DNA of 64,000 bases, from the NCBI RefSeq assembly GCF_000247695.1, contig NW_004624776.1, positions 11,932,574 to 11,996,573 on the forward strand, written 5' to 3'. This stretch comes from Heterocephalus glaber. Lineage: Eukaryota > Chordata > Mammalia > Rodentia > Bathyergidae. Of the stretch, positions 27,910 through 40,014 are shown in pieces. Within the stretch, counting starts at the first letter, position 1. Each line of letters opens with the position of its first letter. Under the pieces are notes generated by a model. It was given only the letters and a program-made list of their open reading frames with translations, ran no database searches and had not been told where the DNA came from. A program made the translations under genes and the position numbers.

Positions 27910-28230
27910 TTGAATACACAATTGATCCTTTTATCTTCAGGTTCTACATCTGCAGATTCAACCAACAACAGGTAGAAAATATGCAGAAAAAAAAGGTTGC
28001 ATCTGCATTCAACATGTATACTTTTTTCCTTATAACACTACAGTATGACATCTATGTACAAAGTAACTATATTGTATTAGATATTATAAATTTTCTAGAG
28101 ATTATCTAAAGTATACAATGTGCATAGGTTCTATGAAAACACTAAAATATTTTATGTAAGGGTTTTGAGCCTCTGAGGATTTTAGTACCCAAGGAACCAA
28201 TTTCCCTCAAAAACTAAATGACAACTGTAT
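27910..28230. mobile_element. Tigger/MER-type DNA transposon remnant
   Basis: The sequence follows a familiar non-autonomous Tigger-like element: ggttctacatctgcagattcaaccaacaac, ttgcatctgcattcaacatgtat, gattatctaaagtatacaatgtgcatagg, ccaaggaaccaatttccc, ending tgacaactgta. The exact subfamily is not assigned. Confidence 0.7.
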
Positions 28231-29097
28231 TTATTTAGACCTTTTCTCTGTACACCTCTCCTTGATGATCTCATCTAATGATCTCATGTAAATCTGTCTG
28301 TACTTAAATCTCATCCAAATTAGTTTCTTTGAGTAGATCTGAAAGGCATATCTCTGGTTTAAGATCCACATTTAGAGATAACATCAATAGGAGAAAAGAC
28401 ATTTTTTAAAAGTATTTAAAGAGAAAAAGAAATTTCAAGAGAATAGTCAACAATTTTCTATCTTCATTTAGATTTTTTCTTCCTTAAATAAAAAAGGTCG
28501 AAAGTCAAAAACATAACAGAAGTAAAAGTAAATACATCTCTACATTGAGAGTACAGAAATAACTGAGACAAGTATCACAAACTTCATCGCTTTTCCCCTA
28601 TAAGTAATTAAACAAGGCAGGAAAAAAACCTTCTCAGCAGAGGGTCACGGATAAGAAATTAACTGAATGGAAATTAACAGGATGGAAATCAAAGCATCCA
28701 GGCTTCAAACCAGGAACAACCTGACAGTGTCTTGCAAACTGAAAACTGACAAAGCATACTAATGAGAAATACTGCTAGAATGCTACTCAGATATAGGTCT
28801 TCAGTTTCAGCTTTCCCAAAGGAATGGGTCCTAAAGGGAAAGTTAAAAATACAAAGGCAGAAGCATGTTCATGGTTTCCATCCACTCAGATACACTGAGC
28901 TTAAAGTAGGTGAACTTTTCATCCATCCTGGTTATGTACAGATTGAAAGATGACCAGTCAAGACACTAATGCAAAAGAAATGTGAAAATAACTTAGCATC
29001 ACCTTGGCCTTAATTCAACATTAAAATCTACAGCTTTATCTGCCCAACTGAGTTTATTTATCTGTGTTCAAGGCAATCCAAAGAATGAGATTTGACA
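28231..29097. other. Noncoding stretch, nothing recognised
   Basis: No gene or confident repeat seen. AT-rich, with only short frames. Confidence 0.45.
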
Positions 29098-29180
29098 GGC
29101 CGGGGATTTAGCTCCGTGGTTTCGCCGCCTGCTTCGCAAGCACAAGGACCTGAATTCAATCCCCAGTACCAAAAAAAAAA
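29098..29180 (+). mobile_element. ID SINE, plus strand, perfect target duplication
   Basis: ggccggggatttagctccgtggtttcgccgcctgcttcgc ... gaattcaatccccagtacc plus A10. An exact 15-bp duplication, gaatgagatttgaca, lies at 29083-29097 and 29181-29195. One of the youngest insertions here. Confidence 0.95.
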
Positions 29181-29195
29181 GAATGAGATTTGACA

Positions 29196-29787
29196 ATCTC
29201 ACAGGCAGATGGTACCCTGCACCCCAACCTACATTGACAGGAGTATTTTAATTTAAAAATTTATTGCACATATAAATCTGCCAAAGTGTTGTGCTTTGGA
29301 GGAAAAAGTAAAGGGAAGATTTAAATACTAGATATAGGAAAGTCATTCTGGAAGTATTATCGTGGTCACCTATTTTATTCTTAACATTCAACTAATGCCA
29401 AAAGAGCAAGACCTCTCATATAAATGCATCTACTGATGATGCCACAGCAGGCAGAAATCTCTAAGCCTCTAAGTCTAAAGTAGGACTTCACTGCTTGCTC
29501 ACACAAGTCACTTTGTACGCCACACAGCTGTCCATCCCTGCTGGGCTAAATTTGCAGTAAAGGTTTGGTATCTACCAATCAAGACAGCTGCCCTTTTCAG
29601 GGACCACTTTCCTTATATGCTTTCCAATCAGGCTCTTGCCCCTTTTGCTCCATCTTAGCCAATCCTAAGATTAACCATTCTTAGCACTAAACTTCATGCT
29701 TGATAAAATAAGCTGAAACTTCTTCCAAATTAATAACTTTCACAAAATAGATTATTCGCTGTAGCTCCCACCAATCTGACTGAACAA
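29196..29787. other. Noncoding stretch, nothing recognised
   Basis: No gene or confident repeat seen. Confidence 0.4.
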
Positions 29788-30090
29788 AAACAACAAAGAA
29801 AGAACCAAGAAACAATCCATCTACTGATCATCTGAAAAGTAGATATGAAAAAATGTTCAACCTCATGCAATACAAAAAATGCGAATTAGGGCTGCAATGC
29901 AATAATATTAAATTTATCAGACTAGCAAAAATTAAAACATATGAAAAATTCCAGTGTTGCCCAGGATAGGGGAAGAGAGGTACTCTCACACTCTGTGGTG
30001 GAACTATAGATTGCCACTTAAGTATTTTAATTCTACAAAGGCACCACAAGATCTGATTGGGATCTAGACAAAAGATACATATGTGTCTAT
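29788..30090 (+). mobile_element. L1 ORF2/3' UTR fragment, plus strand
   Basis: caatccatctactgatcatctgaaaag, atgttcaacctcatgcaatac, aaattccagtgttgcccaggat, ctctcacactctgtggtggaactatag: a diverged L1 3' block. Confidence 0.65.
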
Positions 30091-31540
30091 CTTAAAGTGT
30101 AATATGTGATCATAACTGAATACAGAAGTTGTTTTGGGGATGCTATGTGACTATAGAAACATAGGGATGAGCTATCACTCCAGACAAAACTACCTGAAAT
30201 AGATGAGTTTCCCTCCCAATGTTGTGGAATTGAGACTGTGACTCTGGCTTAATCAGGTCATACCTGCTCTGGAATAATGGAAACGTAAATGCTAGCTAGC
30301 ATCAATAGCTAAACCTCAAAGAGCCCCAAATTCCTGGCAGTCTATTCCTACTTAACACAAAATAAACATCATTTGAGGATTCAATAAATTGACTGCCATA
30401 TAAGTTTTTCAAATTTATTCTCCAAGATTATTTCCTGTCTATATTCTTGTTTTTCTTAAATAACTTTCTCTCATCTTGCTAATTTCATAATGATAATTTA
30501 TATCAGCTTATCTGATTATCATATTTACTCCCACCTAAGAATATTATTCTGCTGTAGATTCAAAAAATTCCAAACCTTACTCTACCTCAGAAGGATTCTT
30601 GATATGATCACAAGACTGCCAGTAAATTTTTTCTTAGGGTTGAGTTTTTTAGTCCTGTGACAATCTTAAATCAATGAATCCTCAAAGTAATTTTCCAAAA
30701 AGAAGCAAAAAAAAAAAGTCTGGTCTCTTCATTTTCAAAATTCATTTTAATTTAATGGTGATTGTCATTCACCAACAGATGAAAGCCAATTTTCACTCAT
30801 CATTTCTTCCATTATTTGCCAATCTGTTACAGAATTATACAAACTACAGATGTGATCTGCCCTTCAAAATGTAGTTTGACTTTTGAGACTTATCACAGCC
30901 CTGATTGTCTTCTATAAACGAACCATTCTGTCCAGTAGCTCCCACTCAATCTTACAATAAACACTCAGAAAAGGAGATACATACATATCAATCATAGTAG
31001 CTAACTATGACAACACAAAGAATTCAAGCTTTCAAAGCACTTTATTCTGCTGAAGATGCAATCATGTTATATGCCTCAAAAATAATGTACTCTCTCATCC
31101 TGTTTTTGGGGAACTCTGAAAATCTAGACAATATGCTTCCTTTCAAAACACCAACTGGTCTCAGAAGAAAAGAAAGAAACAGACAAATGATCTTGCCAAG
31201 AACCATTTCTGCAGTCTCTTTCAATAGGGTAGCCCTTTCAGAGGCTACAAAGATTTAAATTTGATCCTTGATTGGATTGATGATATATCATCTTTTATTC
31301 ATTCACAATTGAACTGTAAAACAAAAAAGGGTTCAGGGAAACTAATTCAGTTGTTTCCAATTTTTGTAAGCACGAGGAGCCCTTTACAGTGCTAAAAAAT
31401 TTTTGAGGATTTTTACAATAGCTCTAACTAGTAACAATGAAAATAAAGACAAAAATTTTAAGTAGACAGTAATTTTCAAAAAGGCATCTTCAAATATCTG
31501 TGCAATAATAAAACACGAATCTAACTTATCACAGATCCAG
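30091..31540. other. Noncoding stretch, nothing recognised
   Basis: No gene seen. Frames at 30674-30874 and 31007-31258 are short and lack splice signals. About 31350-31450 (cacgaggagccctttacagtgc) may be an old DNA transposon; not assigned. Confidence 0.4.
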
Positions 31541-31960
31541 TCATTGTCAAAAAAAAATCTAAAACCAAGTCTCCAGATTTGTAATACAAATGGAGCTCCA
31601 AAAATTCATCAGGGGAGGTTTTTCTTAAGTATCTCTGACAATTCTCTGAGGAACTAGACAAGCTGACTTTAAAATTCTTATGGTTTTCCAAAAACAAAGA
31701 CAAATCTGGAAAATAATAGCGAGCATTCCCATTTGATATTAAGACATTTTAATGCTACAATAATTAAGACAATGGGGTGCTGACATACAGAAACTAATAC
31801 ATATATAAGAATTTAGGATAAAATGGATGTGGCATTTTAAATATCTAGGTAAGGTTTATTTATTAAATGCTATTTTAACAACTGGATACCCATTAGGAGA
31901 AAAAAATGATTTTTTAAATTCACCCTTTACACTAAAAGAAGTTCCAAATACACCCAAGTC
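31541..31960 (+). mobile_element. L1 ORF2 fragment, plus strand
   Basis: aagctgactttaaaattcttatgg, acaataattaagacaatggggtgctgacatac, ttttaacaactggatacccattagga match the C-terminal part of L1 ORF2, with stops and indels. Confidence 0.7.
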
Positions 31961-34739
31961 CCTAACACCCAAGTATAGCATTCTCTCTATTCTATGTAAT
32001 CTCAAATCGCCTGGAAAGAAGCTTTTAAAACAATAAAAATCAAGTAATCTAAAGGAATCCATGGTAACAATCTTAACTCTTTCTTTAGGCCCATGAAATA
32101 CATTTTTTACAGCACAAATCTCAGCATTACCTCCAGTCATATTAGAAGTTATCAGCCGCCACAATAAGGAAAGGTCCTTCATTATGCATTCATTTTAACA
32201 GAAGATAAACAGAGTAAAGCAGTAACAGATCAGCAGATTTTTCTAGGCTTGCTCTGGAATATATTGTCTGATTGCCAAAATGCAGGCTCAGCAGTGAGTA
32301 CTCACCACAACAGAGATCACTGAGCACCTACTATAAGAAAGGCATTATGTCAAACTAGAAAGGAAGGAGAACCAGGCTTCTGACTTCCACAAGCCTATGA
32401 TCTAACCTACTAGTCAAGGTAACCATGAGGAAAGGATGTCTGTTTACTACCAGCAGCAACATACAATTGTTTCAAGCTGCTGATCTCTGCACATGATTCA
32501 GTACAGTAAAATTACAGTTATCTAACTTACTACTACAAGCAAAAGCAAGTTTACAGGTACACCAAAGTGACTCAGCTCAGAACCTAAAAGCACCACACAA
32601 TGGCCTACTGGGGCACAATGAGGCCTCCATCTTTAAGGTAAAGTGAGCAGTTGCTATGTACTCTCAGACCCCTAAATTCAGTAGCATCCTGATTTGCTTC
32701 ATTTTCACTTAGGGATAAGGATTTCCCCCCCTTTACTCAAATCTTCTATTTCTGTAAGTTCTTCCCAATTTATTCTTCCATTTTGAGACAGAATATTACT
32801 TATTACACTTACAAATTGGTCTTTTGGTTTCTTGTGTGTTTTTTTGCTTTAAAGTTTTTCTCTTTGCTTAACATGCCACTGCCTGGGAGAGCTGTACCAT
32901 GCATGTTGTAATGGAAGCTCTGATTCACAGCAGGACCTCTACCCTCTGACGACTCTCTTTCCCCACAGGATAAAATTCTAGTATTCCTCTGCTCCCTTGG
33001 CTACTTATTTAGCATGAGTTACCAAAACTATGAGAGGCGTCAAGACAGTTTTCATTTTTTTAATTTACAAAGAAGATTAAGTCATGATATTCTGTAAATT
33101 CAATCTATGGGGCAATGCGGGCCTTGTAAAAAATTCCAAAATCTCTGGTCCTGTATAGACTTTCAACACACAACTATTAGCAACTAAAGATTTTGAAGAA
33201 TTATCTTACATTTCTTTGCTGCCTGTGAATGATTCCTAGATAACTAAACATAAAGCTAAGAAGTTGGCATGTGCCTCTACAGATGCTTAAGCAGAGGCAG
33301 AAAGAAATTAATGCTAAGGTAGCACTTTGAAGCCTGGAATCTTTCTTAAGAGAAAATATTACAAGTGTGGCAAAGTAGCTTGGCCAGAGTTAGTGTGGAT
33401 AGCATGTATCAGTTTCCATAGGAGTACATGTTTCTATAATATTTTTGGGGATACCTGTCTCTAATTATGTGATTTCACTGATATCTATACAACAGTGCTC
33501 TAAGGAAGCTTACTACTTAGATCATCCTGTTTGTATGAGGTCAAGTTCCACAGGAGTAAAGATCAGGAAGAATGGAATTATTTTCCTAATGGGTAAGAAA
33601 TAGATTCTCATGGTCATGAGACAAGTGAATGGTAAAGCTGTTTTGAGAATCCCTCATTCAAGAGAATGAGTTTAACTTGGTCAATGCTGAACAAAGCCCA
33701 CAGAAAGTATCACAATTCACTGAGATTTACGTATTTCTGGGGGAAAAAAATGTGTATCTTGAGAGAAACAGAAAACTGTATATTTTTAAACTGTATTGTA
33801 TTTAACAAACCATTTCTGATAAAAGAAAACCACAAAAACAAATTTTTGAATATTCCTTGGACTAAGAGACTGTCCTAATTCTTTTGTAAATATAAAAATT
33901 GAAGAGATGTTTAAAAATAAAATATATCAGAAAGCCACAAATACACAGCATGAACTGCCCAATTACTAGCAACACAGGCACTTCCAATTTTCATTTAGGG
34001 TTTCAGAAATATAGTCACAACCTGGAAATCATCTATTCTGCACTATGACTTGGTCTCATTTTTTTTCTGGGCTCATTCATTTCTTAGGATCAAGCAAGAT
34101 TTGTGTTCACACTACCTACACCAGGAATGCTATCTTCTGGTAGAAAAGGGTAATTAATCCCAAAGGTTTATATAGTTTATATAGGTTTATACAGTTACGT
34201 AGAGTAACACCAGGGGAGATGGTGCAGAGACAGACATGTTCTTTTCTTTTTCAGGAATTGAGACAAAAAATAATAAACTAGGTCAGGTAACAAAATATGT
34301 GAGATCTTGGTATATATGCAAAATAACCAAAAAAAGGTCTCCTCAGTAAAGGAGTACTATTACTTTCAATCTTATTTCCAATACTTGGCACTTCAATTTA
34401 ACGTTTGTCTTGAACCAGACTATCTACCTATGTAGTCCATGAAATATTAAACTATTTAAATCTGTCTACTATTCAGAACTATTTAATGATAAAAATAATT
34501 ACTATAATTAATTTCACCATTATAATCATAATAATCATCATCTTTTCCTTTCTCTAGATTGGATATTTTACTTACTTTTACATTTTACTTAGTTTCTCTC
34601 TTCCTGTTTTTACAAGAATTAAATATTAATCTTACATTGAAAAGACAGTCCCAGACAATTATCATCCAAAATTTCTAGAGCCTAAAATAGTCAGACATAA
34701 CACTTTCTTTAAACAATTTTAAACTTTCAATGACAAAAC
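31961..34739. other. Noncoding stretch, little recognised
   Basis: No gene seen. The minus-strand frame of 108 codons at 31856-32182 overlaps antisense L1 and is not a gene. About 32320-32420 (gagcacctactataagaaaggcattatg) resembles an ancient L2-type repeat. A plain AT-rich remainder follows. Confidence 0.4.
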
Positions 34740-35398
34740 AAAATTGACAAACTTTTAGCTACAGTGAATGAAAGAACATAAATAGGCAAAATCAGAAAAG
34801 ACATCAATCACTACTAATCATAAAAAGTTTACAAGGATTATAAGAATTATAAGAGACTATAACTAATTTATCCCACAAATCTAGACAATTTGAAAAGAAA
34901 AAATTCTTAGAAATACAAGTTAACAAAACTGACTAGAATAAAAAGAAAAAAGCAGAATAAACCCACAAGAGATTAAATAAGTAATTAAAACTCTTCAGAC
35001 AAAAAAAAAGCTCAGGTCCAAATGACTTCACAGATGAGTATGTAAGTATCAATCTTTCACAAAATCTTCCAGAAAATGACATAAGAAACACTTCCCAATT
35101 CATTCTAAGAAGCCAGTTTTGCCCTGACATCAAAGCCCCATAAAAATCACAAGAAAACTACAGATTAATGTCTCTTATGAAAATAGATGCAAAAATTTCA
35201 ACAAAATATTAAACGAAACATAGCAACATATAAAAAAATTATATGCCACAAACAAGTGAGATTTATCCTAGGAATATAAGGCTAGTTTAACCTGCAAAAG
35301 TCAATTAATATATACCGATAAAAAATAAGTCACATCACCATCTCAATACAGTGAATGCAAAGAAGCATTTCTAAAAAGAAACACCCATGTATGACTGT
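34740..35398 (+). mobile_element. L1 ORF2 remnant, plus strand, piece 1
   Basis: Reverse-transcriptase region of L1 in order: tttatcccacaaat, caggtccaaatgacttcacagatg, tccagaaaatgacataagaaacacttcc, gaaaatagatgcaaaaatttc, aagtgagatttatcctaggaat, atcaccatctcaatac, aacacccatgtatga. It breaks off at about 35398 and resumes at 36111. Frame destroyed. Confidence 0.8.
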
Positions 35399-36110
35399 TA
35401 TGATTTGTTAGAGATGATAAATAATATTGAGAACACTACAGTATGTGTACCAGATGAGACACAATGAGGAATTAAAAGGCAAAATGCACAAAACCAAAGA
35501 ATTTAGGACTCACAGGTCCCAGAGAGGTAAGAGGTGCTGACAGGCAGTCCCAGAGCAGCAGGCAGAAAGTGCAAAAGAGAAACAAAGAAGACCTGTAGAA
35601 CTATGCCATTGTTAAGGGGTACTGTCCCTGGAACATTCCCTCAGGGGTTGTAACTGGCTAAAGAAACATACACAAAAGGTCAGTATATTTACATAACTCT
35701 GGTTTGCACCTTTTAAATTTTACCATCGTCAATGGTGTGTAGCAGCTGTAAGGTGTGTGGGGTGTTGGCTTAGTGAGATGAGGCACAAGCAAGCTATACT
35801 GCAAACAGCTCTGCAAGGAGGGTAAGTTCTAAGTAGGCCAAAAGTGATAGGGCATCACTGGGTAACAAACAGCAGCCTTGTGTCAGGCTGAACAGGCATG
35901 CTGAGGCAGCCACTGTGTTAAGCTTATGATGGTAATTACGAACTCCTAGCAACTGACATGGCAGATAGACCATATCTGATCATTACTCATTGTATATACT
36001 CATCCTGAAATGTCACAATGTATGCATATGTGTATATATGTATACATACGCATATAATATGTATATATACTATTACTATGTGTCAATTAAAAATAAAAAT
36101 ATATTTTTAA
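35399..36110. mobile_element. Unidentified 712-bp insert splitting an L1 ORF2
   Basis: Flanking L1 blocks (aacacccatgtatga before, gaaggaaatttcctcaacctgatg after) are almost contiguous in L1, so this segment is an insert. It begins near tgttatgatttgttagag and ends in an A/T-rich run (ttaaaaataaaaatatatttttaa) after a (TA/TG)n patch at 36015-36070. The A-rich end suggests a retroposed sequence, perhaps an unfamiliar L1 3' end. No clear target duplication or coding frame. Confidence 0.6.
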
Positions 36111-36536
36111 ACTCCCAGAGCAACAACAGAAGGAAATTTCCTCAACCTGATGAAAGGCATCTACGAAAGAAAAGAAAAAAAAAAAAAAAACACCCTACAC
36201 CTAACTTATTCAGTAATGGATAGCTAAATGCTTTCCCCCTAAAATCAGGAACAAGACAAGAATACCTGCTCTCACCACTGCTATGCAATATTGCAATGGA
36301 AGTTCTGTTCATGCAATAAGAAGGAAGGAGAGAGGAAGAGCATATGATGAGAATGAATATGAACATTTCAATATCCAGCCAGAATGAAGGAAGTAAAATT
36401 GTCTTGCCAATTTCACAACTAGTACATGTCACACTCTGACTTACAGAAAAATCCTAAGGAATCCACAACAAAACTACTAGAATTAAAAGACAACTTCAAC
36501 AAGGTTACATTTACAAACCAATATAATAAAACAGAT
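36111..36536 (+). mobile_element. L1 ORF2 remnant, plus strand, piece 2
   Basis: Continues piece 1: aggaaatttcctcaacctgatgaaaggcatctacgaaag, gctttccccctaaaatcaggaacaagacaagaatacctgctctcacc, ggaagttctgttcatgcaataag. An A run lies at 36171-36190. It is broken again at about 36536 and resumes at 37009. Confidence 0.8.
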
Positions 36537-36540
36537 TTTT

Positions 36541-36693
36541 GTAATGCCCAGCACTCTGTGAGGTTGAGGAAAGTTCAAACCCAGCATGAGCAACTTAGTG
36601 ACTCAGTGAGAAAAACCCTGCCTTGAAAAATAAAAAATGGCTCGTGATGTAGCTTAGTTTGAAAGCCCTGGGTTCAACCCCAGTACAAAAGAA
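36541..36693 (+). mobile_element. Composite B1-ID dimer SINE, plus strand, truncated left end
   Basis: B1 part (gtaatgcccagcactctgtgaggttgagg ... accctgccttgaaaaat) joined to an ID part (ggctcgtgatgtagcttagttt ... ccctgggttcaaccccagtac). Confidence 0.7.
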
Positions 36694-37008
36694 TGAGAAG
36701 AAAGTACAGAATGGAATGACTAGAGGAAACAAAAGAAAGTTCCTCTGTGATGATGGCACAGTTCAAAACTCCATGTGGTGGTTAAAAGAATCTACATCCA
36801 CGATTAAACTGCATAGAACACATACACGAGTGCATGTAACCACTACTGATATCTGAATAAGTACAGACTGTATCAATGTCAACTTAATCATTTTGATATT
36901 TAACTATGGTCACAGAAAGATGTTAAAGTTGAGTGAAGAGTAGAAAGGACCTTACCGTACTATTTTTGTACTTCCTATGTATCTGCAATTGTTCCAAAAT
37001 AATCTTAA
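36694..37008 (+). mobile_element. L1M 3' UTR end inserted in an L1 ORF2
   Basis: aaactccatgtggtggtt, ctgcatagaacacatacacgagtgcatgtaac, ctgtatcaatgtcaactt, ttaccgtactatttttgtacttcctatg, caattgttccaaaataatctt: the same L1M terminal block as 24540-24740. L1 ORF2 resumes directly after it. Confidence 0.7.
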
Positions 37009-37060
37009 AAAATAACTGTATTTCTACATACTAGTAACAAACCACTGAAAATGAAGTTAT
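37009..37060 (+). mobile_element. L1 ORF2 remnant, plus strand, piece 3
   Basis: aactgtatttctacatactagtaacaaacc...gaaaatgaag picks up the ORF2 sequence left at 36536. Short but specific. Confidence 0.55.
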
Positions 37061-37169
37061 GATCTCCAGATGATTCTTTTTTGCAAATTTGGGAACCTTT
37101 TCTGAGACAGCAAGAAGTTAACATAAGCACATGACATATCACCACTCTAAAACATTTATTTACCAGTAA

Positions 37170-37290
37170 AGTTCCCAAGCTTGTCTACACATTAAAATCA
37201 CTCAAAATTTTCAGATCCCAGGCAACACTCTTTCTGAGACAAAGTCATAGACATCAATCACTATTTTCAAAATTCCCCACATTGAACCAC
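37170..37290. mobile_element. MER5-like hAT-Charlie DNA transposon fragment
   Basis: ttcccaagcttgtctacacattaaaatcactc ... attgaaccactgtt resembles the MER5A ends (ctgcacattagaatcac ... gagaaccactg). Confidence 0.55.
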
Positions 37291-38117
37291 TGTTATATGA
37301 AGCAATAATTCTCAAATGTATGTTTCAAGACCCAAGGTGCTAAAGCCCAACAGGCACGAAGAACAGAAATGGAGGAAAAAGAAAGAAAATAAGACTAGCT
37401 TGAACTCAGGAAAGGAAAATCACAGTAAAACTGAAGATTAAATACGGTGCACCCAAGGACATCAAATAGAGTCAAAGGAAAAATTTATAAAGAGTAATGA
37501 ATTAAAGCAGAAAAATAACCAAAACAAAGTGAGATGAAGAACGATGAACAGTCAGAAAGGGATATACTAAGGCGGACACTATGAAAAGAAGGTCAAAAAT
37601 ATGTATACTTAGAAATAGACATACCTCCAAGATAGAAATATAACTTTGAAAAAAGATACGCAAAATAGTGAAGTAGAATGTTTAAATCAATATTCCAAGT
37701 AAACTCTGAAAATAAAAAACCTGAAATCACACATTTTAAGGGCCAACTGTAGAAAACTGACCGAGGATAAATAATTCTAAAATGTACCCTCATAAACTAT
37801 AGAATTGTTTTAGTTGTATAACATTAGAAAACAAAAAATATCCTCAAAGCCCCCAAATTAAAAGATGAAACCACTTAAAAGGACAGTATCAGACTAGCAT
37901 CAAATTTATCAAAACATAAAAAGGAACACAAAAGTAGAAAATAATTTTCAAAAAACTTAAAACCAAAGACTTTATACCAAGCCACACCTGTTCAACTAAC
38001 AAGGCCATCATTAAAAAAAACTCACAAAGTACTTACACATATATCCTTCCTGAGGATTCTAATTATCTTTTTCAACTTAAGTTTATCACATGGACCACAG
38101 ACTCAAATTATCTAAGT
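37291..38117. other. AT-rich noncoding stretch, nothing recognised
   Basis: No gene seen. Very A-rich on the plus strand; possibly degraded L1, not provable by eye. Confidence 0.4.
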
Positions 38118-38516
38118 GACTATCTTAGTTACTTTTCTCTCATTGCTGAGACAAAATGCCCAACAACCGAAGTAAAAAGGAGGAAAGGTTTATTCAGCTC
38201 ACTGTTTGCAGAGGTTCCAGTCCACAATCAGCTGGCTCCAAGGCAGGGTGGTGTGACAGATATGCCTTGCACAGGAGAAACAGTTCATGGGAGCCAGAGA
38301 CAGCAAAAGTAAGCAAGAGGACCTTAACAGTCTTTCTGCCCCTTCTATCTTATCCAGACTACCGGGATTAGGGCAAAGCCACACCAATCTGCATACCGGT
38401 TTAGTAATCTCATGCCCCTAATTCCACCACCAGACACTCTAGATTCAGCCACCTCTGAAAAAGCCACCTATGACCACATGAAGCTTTAAGAGGACATCTA
38501 GACCTAAACCATAACA
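38118..38516 (-). mobile_element. MaLR-type solo LTR, minus strand
   Basis: The reverse MaLR pattern is complete: tagttacttttctctcattgctgagacaaaatgcc, aggaaaggtttattcagctcactg, gcagaggttccagtcc, ending in gacctaaaccataaca. No internal sequence adjoins it. Boundaries are accurate to a few bases; target duplication not resolved. Confidence 0.75.
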
Positions 38517-38593
38517 GTTACTGTTTTCTCAATTTACCCAAAAATGATATACAACTAAAACAATTCTATATGTACAAGCAAGAAGTTGACCCA

Positions 38594-38676
38594 GGGCCGG
38601 GGATTTAGCTCAGTGGTTTCACCGCCTGCTGCGCAAGCGCAAGGACCTGAGTTTGATCCCAGGTATCAAAAAAAAA
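38594..38676 (+). mobile_element. ID SINE, plus strand
   Basis: gggccggggatttagctcagtggtttcaccgcctgctgcgc ... gagtttgatcccaggtatc plus an A tail. Flanks aagttgaccca (38583-38593) and aagtttaccca (about 38677-38687) are a one-mismatch target duplication. Confidence 0.9.
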
Positions 38677-38687
38677 AAGTTTACCCA

Positions 38688-39420
38688 TTACATTCAAGGG
38701 AAGCACTGGGGCTTCAACTCCTAACCAAGGGATGACTGAAAGCAACCTGAGCAAAAGGACTGATGACAAGGCAAACATTTTATGTACTTAATCTGAGAAC
38801 TAACAATAGAAACAAGATTGGAATCACTAGCACAAAAAATGGTACATAAACCTAATATGTCAACTAAATATGAGAATAGGAAAAGAGCAAACAACAGGAT
38901 CACTGACAACTATGGGAGTCATGGGTGAGAACCAAAGGATGTCATTTAAAACTGACACACAAAACAGCAAAAGCTTATCTGTTTTACTTTAATTCTCTCA
39001 TTATTTCAAAAGTAATAACTCAAAGATAATCACTAGAACAAAAATTAGGTCCCTACTGGTATCAAAAGAATCTTGTTTTTAAGTCAATGAAAACACATCT
39101 AAAAATGAATAAGCTGAGTAACAAAAAAAAATATAGTAATTATAATGACAGAATTGAGAACATATCAGTTGTAACATTTAATGTACATTAACTTGCTTAT
39201 TAAAAGCAAAGTTTGTTGTTATATGAGATATCTAAAATGCAGGATAATGACATCTTATACAAAAGGATCAAATGCATACTCAAAAAGGTTAAAAATATTG
39301 CACAATACAGAATAAATTAGTAATATATATATGAACCAACTAACAACTACAGAGTATATGAGAGGAAATAAATTTTAAAAATTAAAAATGAAAGACACAG
39401 GTACCACTCCTTCTGTCTTT
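38688..39420. other. AT-rich noncoding stretch, nothing recognised
   Basis: No gene or confident repeat seen. Confidence 0.4.
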
Positions 39421-39580
39421 CTGAAATTCTTTATTCTTACCAAATTTATTAATGTCATCAGTCTTTTCAAAAAAATGAACTAGTATTATAGATGTTCTCT
39501 ATGTTTTCCATTTTATTAATTTCTCCTTTTTAAGTATCCATTTACTTTTTCTGGATTTAATTTGCTGTTCTTTCCCTAAC

Positions 39581-39635
39581 TTTTTTTTTTTTTTTGGTAC
39601 TGGGGATTGAATTCAGGACCTTGCGCTTGTGAGGC
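39581..39635 (-). mobile_element. 5'-truncated ID SINE, minus strand
   Basis: Only the 3' part of the ID is present (T15, ggtactggggattgaattcaggaccttgcgcttgtgaggc), about 40 bases of body. The exact flanks tccctaac (39573-39580, 39636-39643) show that it inserted already truncated. L1-like 5' truncation of a SINE is uncommon in this window. Confidence 0.85.
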
Positions 39636-39869
39636 TCCCTAACTTCTTAAAATTAGTGCTCAGATCCCTAAATATTTTTCAAGTTTTTCTGTTTCTTGAC
39701 ATAGGCCTTGAAGGTCATGAACCTTCCCACAAGTATGACTTTAGCTGCAACTGACCAACTTTGATATACAATATTTTTATATTAATTCTAATCAAAATAT
39801 TTTCTAAAAGTTTCTAATTCCCTCTGAAATGCCTTCTTTGACAACGGGCAACTTAAAAAAGCTTTTCTA

Positions 39870-40014
39870 GCTGGGCATGGTGGCACACACCTGTAATCCC
39901 AGCATTCAGGAGACTGAGGCAGAAGGATCACCAGGAGTTCAAAGCAAGTTTGGGCTACATAGTGTGTTCAAGGCCACCTTGAAATGCATAGCAAGAGCTT
40001 GTCTCAAAAAAAAA
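39870..40014 (+). mobile_element. B1-type SINE, plus strand
   Basis: gctgggcatggtggcacacacctgtaatcccagcattcaggagactgagg ... aggatcaccaggagttc ... gcttgtctcaaaaaa. One of the best preserved B1 copies here, with Pol III A and B box regions readable. Confidence 0.9.
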
